Positions 37,988 to 46,682 of a DNA stretch of 64,000 nt are shown one piece after another. Both the position numbers and the translations under genes were made by a program. The notes under the pieces are model-generated. The model was not told the DNA's origin. It saw only the letters and a list, made by a program, of their open reading frames with translations, and ran no database searches. How positions within the stretch are numbered: position 1 is the first letter of the stretch; every line of letters starts with the position of its first letter. The DNA lies in assembly GCA_001725155.1 (NCBI GenBank), contig MEFP01000019.1:248001-312000 (forward strand), read 5' to 3'. The DNA comes from Lysobacteraceae bacterium SCN 69-320 (GTDB lineage: Bacteria; Pseudomonadota; Gammaproteobacteria; Xanthomonadales; Rhodanobacteraceae).

Positions 37988-40837
37988 ATGCTGTCCATCG
38001 CCGAAAACGACCGCGGTACGCCAGCGGTCAAGACGACCGCGACGGTCACCCTCGAAATCGACGGCCGCCAGGTCACGGTGCCCGAAGGCACGTCGGTCAT
38101 GCGCGCCGCGGCCGAGAACGGCACGGCGATTCCGAAGCTCTGCGCGACCGAAATGCTGGACGCGTTCGGCTCCTGCCGCCTGTGCCTCGTGGAGATCGAA
38201 GGCCGCAAGGGCTATCCGGCCTCGTGCACGACGCCGGCCGCCGCGGGCATGAAGGTCCGGACGCAGACGCCGGCGCTGGGCCGCCTGCGCCGCAACGTCA
38301 TGGAATTGTATATTTCCGATCATCCGCTGGACTGCCTGACCTGCCCGACCAACGGCCACTGCGAACTGCAGGACATGGCCGGCGCGGTCGGTCTGCGCGA
38401 GGTGCGCTATGGCTACGACGGCGCGAATCATCGCGATGCGGTCAAGGACGCAAGCAATCCGTACTTCACGTTCGATCCGTCCAAGTGCATCGTCTGCTCG
38501 CGCTGCGTGCGCGCGTGCGACGAGGTGCAGGGCACGTTCGCGCTGACGATCCAGGGGCGCGGCTTCGGCTCCAGCGTATCGGCCGGCCAGAACGAATCCT
38601 TCCTCGGCTCCGAATGCGTCAGCTGCGGCGCCTGCGTGCAGGCCTGCCCGACCGCGACCCTGACCGAGAACTCGCTGATTGCGCTGGGCCAGGCGCAGCG
38701 CAGCGTCGTCACCACCTGCGCCTACTGCGGCGTGGGCTGCTCGTTCCGCGCCGAGATGAAGGGCGAGGAACTCGTGCGCATGGTGCCGAACCTCGACGGC
38801 CAGGCCAATCACGGCCATTCCTGCGTCAAGGGCCGTTTCGCACTCGGCTACGCGACGCACCGCGACCGCATCACCACGCCGATGATCCGCAGGCGCATCG
38901 ATGAGGCCTGGCAGCCCGTGTCCTGGGAAACCGCGATCAACCACGTCGCCGCGGAGTTCCGCCGCATCCAGGCCGCGCACGGCCGGCACAGCGTCGGCGG
39001 CATCACTTCCTCACGCTGCACGAACGAGGAAACCTACCTCGTGCAGAAGCTCGTGCGCGCCGCACTCGGCACGAACAACGTCGACACCTGCGCGCGGGTC
39101 TGCCATTCACCCACCGGCTACGGCCTCAAGCAGACGCTCGGCGAATCGGCCGGCACGCAGGATTTCGACTCGGTCATGCAGGCCGACGTCGTGCTCGTGA
39201 TCGGCGCCAATCCGACCGACGGCCATCCGGTTTTCGCCTCGCGCCTGAAGCAGCGGCTGCGCCAGGGCGCGCGGCTCATCGTGATCGACCCGCGCCGCAT
39301 CGACCTCGTGCGTGCGCCGCACGTGCAGGCCGCGCATCACCTGAAGCTGCGCCCCGGCACCAACGTCGCCGTACTCAATGCACTGGCCCACGTCATCGTG
39401 ACCGAAGGCCTCGTCGACGACGCCTTCGTCGCCGCGCGCTGCGAGGCGCCGGCCTTCGCCAAATGGCGCACGTTCGTCGCGCAGGAGCGCAACTCGCCCG
39501 AAACGCTGCAGGCCGAGACCGGCGTGGACGCCGCCGAACTGCGCGCCGCGGCGCGGCTGTATGCGACCGGCGGCAACGCCGCGATCTACTACGGCCTCGG
39601 CGTGACCGAGCATTCGCAGGGTTCGACCGCGGTCATGGCGATCGCGAACCTGGCCATGGCCACCGGCAACCTCGGCCGCGTCGGCGTCGGCGTTAATCCG
39701 CTGCGCGGCCAGAACAACGTGCAGGGCTCCTGCGACATGGGCTCGTTCCCGCACGAATTCCCTGGCTATCGCCACGTCTCCGACACCGCCGTGCGGCAGA
39801 GCTTCGAGACAGCCTGGGGCGTGCCGCTGCACGACGAGCCGGGCCTGCGCATACCGAACATGTTCGAAGCCGCGCTCGACGGCAGCTTCAAGGGCCTCTA
39901 CATCGAAGGCGAGGACATCGCGCAGAGCGATCCGAACACGCTGCACGTGACCGCCGCGCTGAGCGCGATGGAGTGCGTGGTCGTGCAGGATCTGTTCCTC
40001 AACGAGACGGCGAAGTACGCCCACGTATTCCTGCCGGGCAGCTCGTTCCTCGAAAAGGACGGCACCTTCACCAATGCCGAGCGGCGCATCTCGCGCGTGC
40101 GCAAGGTGATGGCGCCGAAAGCCGGCTATGCGGACTGGGAGATCACCCAGCTGATCGCCCAGGCCCTGGGCTATCCGATGCGCTACACGCACCCGTCCCA
40201 GATCATGGACGAGATCGCCGCGCTGACGCCGACCTTCGCCGGCGTCAGCTTCGACAGGCTCGAACGGCTCGGCAGCATCCAGTGGCCGTGCAACGATGCG
40301 CAGCCCGAAGGCACGCCGACGATGCACGTGGGCGCGTTCGTGCGCGGCAAGGGCAAGTTCATGCTGACCGAGTACGTGCCGACCGCGGAAAAGGTCACCG
40401 CACGCTTCCCGCTGCTGCTGACCACCGGCCGCATCCTGTCCCAGTACAACGTCGGCGCGCAGACGCGGCGCACACCGAATGTGCTCTGGCACGACGAGGA
40501 CCGGCTCGACCTGCATCCGCACGATGCCGAGGAACGCGGCATCCGCGACGGCGACTGGGTCGGTGTGGAAAGCCGCGCCGGCGACACGGTGCTGCGCGCA
40601 CGGATCAGCGACCGCCTGCAGCCCGGCGTGGTCTATACGACGTTCCATTTCCCGGGTTCCGGCGCCAACGTGGTCACGACCGAGAACTCGGACTGGGCCA
40701 CGAACTGCCCCGAATACAAGGTCACGGCGGTGCAGCTCACCCGTGTATCGCAGCCGTCGGACTGGCAGCGCCGCCATCAGGCATTCACCGAAACGCAGCT
40801 GGAACTGCTCGGCGCGGCGCGCGCCGCGGCGGATTGA
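37988..40837 (+). CDS. fdsA: NAD-dependent formate dehydrogenase alpha subunit (Mo-bis-MGD)
   Basis: A 949-residue catalytic subunit that oxidises formate to CO2. In order: a [2Fe-2S] domain (CATEMLDAFGSCRLC, ASC), an HX3CX2CX5C [4Fe-4S] site (HPLDCLTCPTNGHC), two ferredoxin-type clusters (CIVCSRCVRAC and CVSCGACVQAC), the [4Fe-4S] of the molybdenum domain (CAYCGVGC), and the MGD domain. The molybdenum ligand is Cys372 (ARVCHSPTG), so this is the cysteine, not selenocysteine, form. ATG 37988 has a perfect AGGAGG. It sits 70 bases after fdsB. Confidence 0.96.
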   Translation: MLSIAENDRGTPAVKTTATVTLEIDGRQVTVPEGTSVMRAAAENGTAIPKLCATEMLDAFGSCRLCLVEIEGRKGYPASCTTPAAAGMKVRTQTPALGRLRRNVMELYISDHPLDCLTCPTNGHCELQDMAGAVGLREVRYGYDGANHRDAVKDASNPYFTFDPSKCIVCSRCVRACDEVQGTFALTIQGRGFGSSVSAGQNESFLGSECVSCGACVQACPTATLTENSLIALGQAQRSVVTTCAYCGVGCSFRAEMKGEELVRMVPNLDGQANHGHSCVKGRFALGYATHRDRITTPMIRRRIDEAWQPVSWETAINHVAAEFRRIQAAHGRHSVGGITSSRCTNEETYLVQKLVRAALGTNNVDTCARVCHSPTGYGLKQTLGESAGTQDFDSVMQADVVLVIGANPTDGHPVFASRLKQRLRQGARLIVIDPRRIDLVRAPHVQAAHHLKLRPGTNVAVLNALAHVIVTEGLVDDAFVAARCEAPAFAKWRTFVAQERNSPETLQAETGVDAAELRAAARLYATGGNAAIYYGLGVTEHSQGSTAVMAIANLAMATGNLGRVGVGVNPLRGQNNVQGSCDMGSFPHEFPGYRHVSDTAVRQSFETAWGVPLHDEPGLRIPNMFEAALDGSFKGLYIEGEDIAQSDPNTLHVTAALSAMECVVVQDLFLNETAKYAHVFLPGSSFLEKDGTFTNAERRISRVRKVMAPKAGYADWEITQLIAQALGYPMRYTHPSQIMDEIAALTPTFAGVSFDRLERLGSIQWPCNDAQPEGTPTMHVGAFVRGKGKFMLTEYVPTAEKVTARFPLLLTTGRILSQYNVGAQTRRTPNVLWHDEDRLDLHPHDAEERGIRDGDWVGVESRAGDTVLRARISDRLQPGVVYTTFHFPGSGANVVTTENSDWATNCPEYKVTAVQLTRVSQPSDWQRRHQAFTETQLELLGAARAAAD

Positions 40838-40844
40838 TCCGGCC

Positions 40845-41690
40845 ATGACGCTGCCCGAGTCCACCGCTGACTCGCCGCTGCCCGGCGCCGTGCAGCGGCC
40901 GGTCGCGCGCTGGCGTGCGGGTCACCTCGCCGAGCAGGCCGACTGGATCGCCGAGGAAGTGCCCGTGGCCGTGGTCTGCAACGGCCGCGATTTCGCGGTG
41001 ATGATGGCCACGCCGGCGGATCTGGAGGATTTCGCGCTCGGCTTCGCGCTCAGCGAAGGACTGATCGCCACACCGGACGAACTGCTCGCCGTCGCACTGC
41101 GGCAGCAACTCGAAGGCCTGACCCTGGCGCTGACGATACCGGCCGAACGCGCCGCCGCGCTGGCGCAGCGCGAGCGCAGTCTCGAAGGCCGCAGCGGCTG
41201 CGGCGTCTGCGGCAGCCGCCGGCTGGAGGACCTGTTGCGCATACCGCCGCGCGTGACGGCGGATCCGCGCATCAGCGCCGCCGCCTTGGATGCGGCACTG
41301 AGCGGGCTCGCCGCGCACCAGTCACTGGCCGCTGCGACCGGCGCGACGCATGCGGCGGCCTGGGCCGACCGCGACGGCCGTATCCGGCTGCTGCGCGAAG
41401 ACGTAGGCCGGCACAACGCGCTGGACAAGCTGACAGGCGCGCTGCATCGCGGCGGCATCGAACGCGGCGACGGCTTCGCCGTCGTGACCAGCCGCGCGAG
41501 CTACGAGATGGTGATGAAAGCCGCCAGCGCCGGCATTGCCGTGCTCGCCGCGATCTCCGCGCCGACCGCGCTCGCGATCGCCCTGGCCGACAGCACCGGC
41601 CTGACCCTGATCGGCTTCGCGCGACCCGGCGGCTGCGCGGTCTATACCCATGCCGGCCGCTACGCCGGCCGCCCCGGAGGTGAACCCTGA
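40845..41690 (+). CDS. fdsC: FdhD/FdsC formate dehydrogenase maturation protein
   Basis: A 281-residue accessory protein of the FdhD family. These bind the molybdenum cofactor and deliver the terminal sulfur ligand to formate dehydrogenase. The CXXC loop (RSGCGVCGSRRLEDL), the start of the core (EVPVAVVCNGRDFAVMMATP) and REDVGRHNALDKLTG are present. It begins eight bases after fdsA, and its stop overlaps the CTG start of fdsD. Confidence 0.94.
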   Translation: MTLPESTADSPLPGAVQRPVARWRAGHLAEQADWIAEEVPVAVVCNGRDFAVMMATPADLEDFALGFALSEGLIATPDELLAVALRQQLEGLTLALTIPAERAAALAQRERSLEGRSGCGVCGSRRLEDLLRIPPRVTADPRISAAALDAALSGLAAHQSLAAATGATHAAAWADRDGRIRLLREDVGRHNALDKLTGALHRGGIERGDGFAVVTSRASYEMVMKAASAGIAVLAAISAPTALAIALADSTGLTLIGFARPGGCAVYTHAGRYAGRPGGEP

Positions 41691-41905
41691 ACGCCGAACG
41701 CCTGGTCGCCATGGCCAACGACATCGCGCGCTATTTCGCGTCGGAACCCGATCACGCCGAAGCCGTCGCCGGCATCGGGACGCACCTGCGACGCTTCTGG
41801 GAACCGCGCATGCGCGCCGGACTCATCGCGCACTGGCGCGCGACCGGCGGCGAGGATCTGCACGAACTCGCACGCGAAGCGGTCGCGCGGCTGGCTGAGG
41901 GCTGA
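41687..41905 (+). CDS. fdsD: NAD-dependent formate dehydrogenase delta subunit, CTG start
   Basis: A 72-residue small subunit: NAERLVAMANDIARYFASEP then THLRRFWEPRMRAGLIAHW, matching the FdsD pattern. Its role is in assembly or stability of the complex. The start appears to be CTG at 41687: GGAGG lies six bases upstream and the extra eight residues match family N-termini. ATG at 41711 has no ribosome-binding site. The CTG overlaps the fdsC stop (CTGA). Confidence 0.85.
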   Translation: MNAERLVAMANDIARYFASEPDHAEAVAGIGTHLRRFWEPRMRAGLIAHWRATGGEDLHELAREAVARLAEG

Positions 41906-42199
41906 GCGACCAGGAAACGCGGAAGAACACATCCGTCTGCTGGCGACACGAGGGGTCGGCCAAGCGGATGGCTATCGGCCCGGCACGCTGCAAGCAAAGC
42001 CCGCTATCGCTCCACGTCGATCGACGGGAGCACCCGACCCGAACGACAAAAGACGAGAACTCGACGCAGCGACCGGAGCCCCCTTGAGTCAAGGGGGCGG
42101 CCAAACGCTCGCCGAGCGAGCGTTTGGCGGGGTTGTGGACGTATGAGAAGCCAACGAAGCCCGACTGACGGGGCATCACCCGCCGCACCCGGCAAGAGC
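41906..42199. other. Intergenic region between fdsD and ffs
   Basis: About 294 bases without a believable gene. It contains two tandem perfect hairpins described separately. Minus-strand transcripts of the 4.5S RNA would run into it, and plus-strand transcripts of the fds operon end in it. Confidence 0.5.
42078..42127. repeat. Tandem perfect inverted repeats after the fds operon
   Basis: Two hairpins stand two bases apart. The first has 9-bp arms GCCCCCTTG/CAAGGGGGC (42078-42098); the second has 11-bp arms CCAAACGCTCG/CGAGCGTTTGG (42101-42127). Neither is followed by a U tract on either strand. They may be a bidirectional transcript end or a copy of a palindromic intergenic repeat family. 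Confidence 0.6.
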
Positions 42200-42309
42200 G
42201 GCAACTCCGCCAGCCACATCCCGGCACCCGAATCACTCACTACCGTTGCTCCCTTCCGGGCCTGGCGGGGTTTGCAAGCTATCGTCGCGAGAGGACCGAC
42301 GGAGTCGCC
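42200..42309 (-). ncRNA. ffs: 4.5S RNA, signal recognition particle RNA (bacterial small type)
   Basis: The RNA component of the SRP, bound by Ffh, about 110 nt. The minus strand carries the universal apical part CAGGCCCGGAAGGGAGCAA with its GGAA tetraloop, and the distal GTGCCGGGATGTGGCTGGC typical of E. coli 4.5S RNA. The ends were set by the terminal helix: 14 consecutive pairs (including G-U) form between GGCGACTCCGTCGG and CTGGCGGAGTTGCC. It lies 49 bases after tRNA-Ser(GGA), with which it may be co-transcribed. Confidence 0.93.
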
Positions 42310-42358
42310 ATAAAACGGCTCTGATGCGGCGGCGCACCGCTCAGGCAATTGCAGAATC

Positions 42359-42451
42359 TGGCGGAGAGAGAGGGATTCGAACCCTCGATACGGGGATAAG
42401 CCGTATACACACTTTCCAGGCGTGCTCCTTCAACCACTCGGACATCTCTCC
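42359..42451 (-). tRNA. tRNA-Ser(GGA)
   Basis: A 93-nt class II tRNA with acceptor GGAGAGA/TCTCTCC, a long variable arm, T-loop GGTTCGAATCC and encoded CCA. The anticodon loop CTGGAAA gives GGA, serine. It reads UCC/UCU codons. Confidence 0.97.
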
Positions 42452-42497
42452 AGCCCGCAACGACACCCCATCCATGGAGCCCGTGAGCGGGGCGCGG

Positions 42498-42526
42498 AGG
42501 ATACAAGGAAGGCCCGGCGCAGACAA
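42498..42526 (-). promoter_or_regulatory. Sigma-70 promoter of tRNA-Ser(GGA)
   Basis: On the minus strand TTGTCT and TATCCT are 17 bases apart, followed by a GC-rich stretch (CCGCGCCCC) at the predicted start site, as in stringently controlled stable-RNA promoters. The tRNA 5' end lies about 47 bases downstream. Confidence 0.65.
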
Positions 42527-42851
42527 GCCAGACGCCTCAGCCCGGCTGCCGCCGACGGCGCAAGACCGCCGCCGCGATTGACGGATCGCCCCCACAGCAA
42601 TCCTGTCTGTCGTGAGAATCCCGGCCGCGCCAGCCACAGTCCGCCTGCCGCCATCACCATGGCCAGCACCAGTGCCGCTGCACCGGAAAACCGGATCGCG
42701 CAGGGCAAATTGCCGCTACCGCCATCTTGCGTGCCGCGAAAACCCCGACCGCGCCGGCCGCGATGACCGCCGCGACGAGTCGATCCCGCCATACCGTCAA
42801 GCCGGATCCGCACAGGCAGCTCATTGCCGATGCCGCAGCGCCGGAGCGGCG
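42527..42851. other. Intergenic region tRNA-Ser promoter to moaE
   Basis: These 325 bases hold no gene I can support. Some loosely repeated CCG/GCC-rich words are present but no clear terminator for the moa operon is visible. Confidence 0.45.
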
Positions 42852-43280
42852 CTAGACCGGCGTGCCGTCCGGATGCAGCCAGCCCGAGGCGCCGTCGGCA
42901 TAGAACTCGTTCTTCCAGATCGGCACGCGGCGCTTGATCTCGTCGATGACGTAGCGGCAGGCGGCGAAGGCCGCGTCGCGGTGCGCAGCGCTCGCGCCGA
43001 CCCAGACGGCGATGTCGCCGATCGCGAGTTCGCCGGTGCGGTGCACGCAGAGCGCGCGCTCGATCGCGAAGCGCGCCTGCGCCTCGGCCAGGATGCGCTC
43101 GCCTTCGGCCAGCGCCAGCGGCGCATAGGCCTGGTAGCCCAGTCGCAACACGGTCTTGCCTTCGTTGTGGTTGCGCACGCGGCCCTCGAAGGTCACGCAG
43201 GCACCGGCGCTCGCGCTGGCGAGCTCCTGGGCCAGCGCGGCGGGCTCCAGCGCCGTGTCGGACAGACGGAATCCGCTCAT
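42852..43280 (-). CDS. moaE: Molybdopterin synthase catalytic subunit
   Basis: A 142-residue large subunit of molybdopterin synthase, which adds the dithiolene sulfurs to precursor Z. Seen are VTFEGRVRNHNEGKTVLRLGYQAY, the HRTGELAIGD block and the catalytic-lysine region EIKRRVPIWKNEFYADG. It overlaps moaD by four bases and ends the moa operon. Confidence 0.95.
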   Translation of the reverse strand: MSGFRLSDTALEPAALAQELASASAGACVTFEGRVRNHNEGKTVLRLGYQAYAPLALAEGERILAEAQARFAIERALCVHRTGELAIGDIAVWVGASAAHRDAAFAACRYVIDEIKRRVPIWKNEFYADGASGWLHPDGTPV

Positions 43281-43528
43281 CCGCCGGACACCGGCGGCAG
43301 GAACACGACTTCGTCGCCGTCGCGCAACGCGCGGTCCCAGCCGGCGAACTCGCCGTTGACCGCGACCCGCAGCCGCTCGGGCGAGAGGTTCAGGCCATGG
43401 CGCGGCGCGATTTCCGCGTACAGCGCGCGCGGGTCGGCCGCGGCCGAGGCGACGGTCTCGGTGTCGCAGCCGGTGCGGTCGCGCAGCGAGGCGAAGTACA
43501 GCAGGCGGTACTGCATCGGTGGATTCAT
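43277..43528 (-). CDS. moaD: Molybdopterin synthase sulfur carrier subunit
   Basis: An 83-residue ubiquitin-fold protein whose C-terminal Gly-Gly (PPVSGG) is thiocarboxylated and supplies sulfur to Moa[15 protein letters not shown] is the family start. ATG 43528 overlaps the moaC stop (ATGA); ATG 43516 gives the more usual N-terminus and has AAGGA 13 bases upstream. Confidence 0.93.
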   Translation of the reverse strand: MNPPMQYRLLYFASLRDRTGCDTETVASAAADPRALYAEIAPRHGLNLSPERLRVAVNGEFAGWDRALRDGDEVVFLPPVSGG

Positions 43529-44019
43529 TCCTTCAGGCGTCCGGCAACGACGTCGCGCTTGCCGCCGGATTTCTCCAGCAGCGCGATCTCGCCGATGACG
43601 ATCTCGTGGCTCAACGCCTTGCACATGTCGTAGATCGTCAGCGCCGCGACACTGGCGCCGGTCAGCGCTTCCATCTCGACGCCGGTCTTGTGGGTGAGGC
43701 CGACTTCGCAGCGTATGCGCAGCTCGGTCGGCGAGACGAACTCGATCTGGAAATCGCAGCGTTCCAGCGCGAGCGGATGGCAGAACGGGATCAGCTCGTG
43801 GGTGCGCTTGGCCGCGAACGTGCCGGCGACGATGGCCGTATCGACGATCGCGCCTTTCTTGCCGCGCAGGCCGGTGCGCTGAAGCTCGGCGGCGACCTCG
43901 GGCGGAAAGCGCACGCAGGCCTGGGCCACGGCGCGGCGGAACGTGACCGCCTTGTCGGCGACGTCGACCATGCGCGGATGGCCGTCCGCGCCGACATGAC
44001 TCAGACGATCCGAATCCAC
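43525..44019 (-). CDS. moaC: Cyclic pyranopterin monophosphate synthase
   Basis: A 164-residue enzyme completing cyclic pyranopterin monophosphate after MoaA. It has [17 protein letters not shown], the [15 protein letters not shown] site and [23 protein letters not shown]. The start is GTG 44019, with GGAGG six bases upstream and one base from the moaA stop. Confidence 0.95.
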   Translation of the reverse strand: MDSDRLSHVGADGHPRMVDVADKAVTFRRAVAQACVRFPPEVAAELQRTGLRGKKGAIVDTAIVAGTFAAKRTHELIPFCHPLALERCDFQIEFVSPTELRIRCEVGLTHKTGVEMEALTGASVAALTIYDMCKALSHEIVIGEIALLEKSGGKRDVVAGRLKE

Positions 44020-44020
44020 T

Positions 44021-45064
44021 TCAACCTCCGATCGCGAACATTTCCACGCGCGCCTCGCTGCCGGCCGCACGCAGCTCGGCGCGGCGCTCGCTGTAGCGGT
44101 CGTCGCGCGCCTGCCAGTGCGTGGCGATCGCCGCGGCGAGTTCCTCGTCGCTTGCGCCGCCGCGCAGCAAGGCGCGCAGATCGTAGCCGTCGGCCGCGAA
44201 CAGACAGGTATACAGCTTGCCGTCGGCGGACAGGCGCGCGCGCGTGCAGTCGCCGCAGAACGGCGCCGTGACGGAGCTGATGAAGCCGATCTCGCCGCCG
44301 CCGTCGACGAAGCGATAGCGCTCGGCGACGTCGTGACTGGCCGCGCGCGCCAGCGGCTGAAGCGGCCAGCGTTCGGCGATGCGCGCGACCAGTTCGGCGC
44401 TGGCCACGACCCGGTCGCGCTGCCAGCCGTTGAGCGTGCCGACGTCCATGTATTCGATGAAGCGCACGACGTGCGGCGTGCCGCGGAAATGCTCGACCAG
44501 ATCGAGCACGCCGGCATCGTTGATTCCGCGCAGCACGACGGCGTTGACCTTCAGCGCGGAGAAACCTGCGGCCTCTGCCGCCGCAATCGCCGCGAGCGCC
44601 TCGCCGACTTCGCCGCGGTTGCCGGCGAGCTGGCGATAGATCGCCGGATCGAGGCTGTCGAGGCTCAGGGTGATGCGCTTGAGGCCGGCTTCGCGCAATT
44701 CGCCGGCGACACGCGGCAGCAAGGTGCCGTTGGTCGTCAGCGCGATGTCGTCGATGCCGGGCAGCCGCGCGAGCCAGCGCACCAGCAGCGGCAGTTCGCG
44801 ACGCAGCAGCGGCTCGCCGCCGGTCAGGCGGATCTTGCGCACGCCGAGGCCGGCGAACACGCGCGCGAGGCGCTCGATCTCCTCGAAGGACAGGCGCTCG
44901 CGCTTGTCGAGGAACGGATGGTGCTCGGGATACTGGTCTTCGGGCAGGCAGTAGGGACAGCGGAAATTGCAGCGGTCGACGACCGAGATGCGCAGGTCGG
45001 TCAGGCCGCGCTGCCAGCGGTCGACCGGCGGCGTCTGCAGGAGCAGCGGAATCGGTTCGCCCAT
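44021..45064 (-). CDS. moaA: GTP 3',8-cyclase (radical SAM)
   Basis: A 347-residue radical-SAM enzyme making the first committed intermediate of molybdopterin from GTP. The SAM cluster is Cys32-X3-Cys36-X2-Cys39 (CNFRCPYC); the second cluster uses [18 protein letters not shown], and the C-terminal Gly-Gly is present. Its start overlaps the stop of the metallo-beta-lactamase gene. Confidence 0.97.
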   Translation of the reverse strand: MGEPIPLLLQTPPVDRWQRGLTDLRISVVDRCNFRCPYCLPEDQYPEHHPFLDKRERLSFEEIERLARVFAGLGVRKIRLTGGEPLLRRELPLLVRWLARLPGIDDIALTTNGTLLPRVAGELREAGLKRITLSLDSLDPAIYRQLAGNRGEVGEALAAIAAAEAAGFSALKVNAVVLRGINDAGVLDLVEHFRGTPHVVRFIEYMDVGTLNGWQRDRVVASAELVARIAERWPLQPLARAASHDVAERYRFVDGGGEIGFISSVTAPFCGDCTRARLSADGKLYTCLFAADGYDLRALLRGGASDEELAAAIATHWQARDDRYSERRAELRAAGSEARVEMFAIGG

Positions 45065-45837
45065 CAGACGGCTCGCAGGCCGGTCTCGGCCGCGCGCGAC
45101 GGCGGGGCCGTACGCAGCGCAACGGTCTCGCCGGCGCGCGCGATGCGGTAGCCGCGCGCGGCGAGCGCCGCGCCGTCGGCAGCGCTGCCGTAGTGATACA
45201 GCGCGAGGCGCTCGCGCAGCTCGGCCGGATATTCGCGTTCGAGGTCGTCGATGCCGCTGTGCGACGGATTGCCGGCCAGGCCGCAGTCGTGCGCGACGAG
45301 TTCGCCGGCCGCGGCGTAGCGGCTCAGCATTTCCGGTATCGGCCGCGTATCGCCGGTCCAGACGAAGCTGCCGCGCAGCGCGAGCGCGAATGCCGTGTCC
45401 GGCGCATGGTGGCGCGCGGCGAACACGTCGAACCAGAGATCCTCGAACCAGAAGCCGCGCGACACCGGCACGAGCTGGAACGCATCCCAGAAATTCGCGC
45501 CGCCTTCGGCCAGCACGTTCGGATAGTCGGCGATGCGCGCCTGCAGCAGCGGCACCAGCGCCGCATGCGCGAACACGCGCACGCGGCCGCGCAGCGCCAT
45601 ATCGAAATAGATCTTCGTGAACAGGCGCTCGAAGCCGCCGACGTGATCCAGATGAGTGTGCGTGACGTAGATCGCCGCGGGCACGCGACCGTAGCGGTCG
45701 AGATAGCGGCTCAGGGTTTCCGGACCGCAGTCGATCAGCAGCAGCGGCGCGCCGTCGCGTTCGAGCACGGCCCCGGAGGAACCGAGCTCTACGGCCTGGG
45801 ACGAGCCTACGCCGAGAAAATGCAGCGCCAGAGTCAT
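45064..45837 (-). CDS. Metallo-beta-lactamase fold hydrolase, RNase Z/PhnP-like
   Basis: A 257-residue MBL-fold protein. The metal motif is THTHLDHVGG, followed by ARHHAPDTAFAL, a SFVWTGDTRP block with the bridging Asp, and HDCGLAG with a later His. The N-terminus MTLALHFLGVGSSQAVELGSSGA resembles tRNase Z and PhnP relatives more than class B beta-lactamases. Substrate unknown. It is the gene directly upstream of moaA and is translationally coupled to it, so a link to molybdopterin is possible. Confidence 0.82.
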   Translation of the reverse strand: MTLALHFLGVGSSQAVELGSSGAVLERDGAPLLLIDCGPETLSRYLDRYGRVPAAIYVTHTHLDHVGGFERLFTKIYFDMALRGRVRVFAHAALVPLLQARIADYPNVLAEGGANFWDAFQLVPVSRGFWFEDLWFDVFAARHHAPDTAFALALRGSFVWTGDTRPIPEMLSRYAAAGELVAHDCGLAGNPSHSGIDDLEREYPAELRERLALYHYGSAADGAALAARGYRIARAGETVALRTAPPSRAAETGLRAV

Positions 45838-45841
45838 GGGA

Positions 45842-46618
45842 TTACGGTCCTGCCGCCGGGGGCGCGCCATTGTCGAACTGTTGACGTGCGTCCGTATAGG
45901 CGTCCTGCAAGGGCTGCCAGAGCTCGCGCTCGAAGCGCGCCTCGCCGTCGGCCGCGGCGCCGATCTTGTGCAGCGAACGGTGCAGCCGCGACAGGTTTTC
46001 CTGCGGCCAGCCCTGATGCTGCACACGCAGTTCACCGCGATCGAAATCAATCAGATAGACCTGGCTGCCGGCGCTGTCGGGCGATGGATCTCCGGCAAAC
46101 AGCACGTTGTGCGCATTCAGATCCGCATGGTAGGCGCCGGCCGCATGGAAGCGCGCGATGGTCGCGCCGACCCGGCGCATCGCGGCGGCATCGACGCGGC
46201 GCTGGGCCAGGCCTTCGGCCAGCGTCGTCGCGTCCGGAATCAGCCGCGTCAGCAGGTCGGCGCGATAGAACAGCAGCCGCTCGCGCCGGTAGCGCGCAGC
46301 CAGCGGCTGCGGCACCGGCAGGCCGAGCGCCTGCAGCCGCTGCAGCAGGCGGAATTCGACGAACGGGCGGGCCTGGTCGGCCCCGGCCCAGACATACCGA
46401 TCGCCGAGCACGCGCGCGATGCGGCCGCCGCGGCGAAAATGTCGCAATACCGCTTCACCGGCCGGTGTCTGCACGCGCCAGGCTGCGCCACGGCCGCCGG
46501 CGACCGCAGCCGTACGCCAGTACGCGGGATCGAACCAGTCATCGCCGACTTGTGCGGCGATCGACGCGTCGCAGAGAATCGCGCTGGCGCCGATGGTCTT
46601 CAGGATCGCTTCGTTCAT
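45842..46618 (-). CDS. kdkA: 3-deoxy-D-manno-octulosonic acid (Kdo) kinase
   Basis: A 258-residue protein-kinase-like enzyme that phosphorylates Kdo in the lipopolysaccharide inner core. The kinase motifs are HADLNAHNVLF (catalytic loop) and VYLIDFDRGELR (metal site); FRRGGRIARVLGDRYVW is typical of KdkA. It is encoded divergently from the heptosyltransferase gene and four bases upstream of the MBL-fold gene. Confidence 0.9.
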   Translation of the reverse strand: MNEAILKTIGASAILCDASIAAQVGDDWFDPAYWRTAAVAGGRGAAWRVQTPAGEAVLRHFRRGGRIARVLGDRYVWAGADQARPFVEFRLLQRLQALGLPVPQPLAARYRRERLLFYRADLLTRLIPDATTLAEGLAQRRVDAAAMRRVGATIARFHAAGAYHADLNAHNVLFAGDPSPDSAGSQVYLIDFDRGELRVQHQGWPQENLSRLHRSLHKIGAAADGEARFERELWQPLQDAYTDARQQFDNGAPPAAGP

Positions 46619-46682
46619 CGCCTGCGCTGCGGCACGCGCCGCATTCGTCTCGTCTTCGTTCTTTCGGCATTCTAGCAACCCC

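Noticed and set aside
41823..42236. A 137-codon minus-strand open frame across fdsD's 3' end, the twin hairpins and part of the 4.5S RNA gene
   Set aside because: It overlaps a real gene and a structural RNA gene, has no domain and no ribosome-binding site; its open state follows from high GC.
42430..42813. A 127-codon minus-strand frame with a hydrophobic stretch upstream of tRNA-Ser(GGA)
   Set aside because: It runs through the tRNA promoter and into the tRNA 5' end, and shows no similarity I recognise.
45064..45837. The MBL-fold protein as a beta-lactamase
   Set aside because: No signal peptide, and the N-terminal and metal motifs fit the RNase Z/PhnP side of the superfamily.
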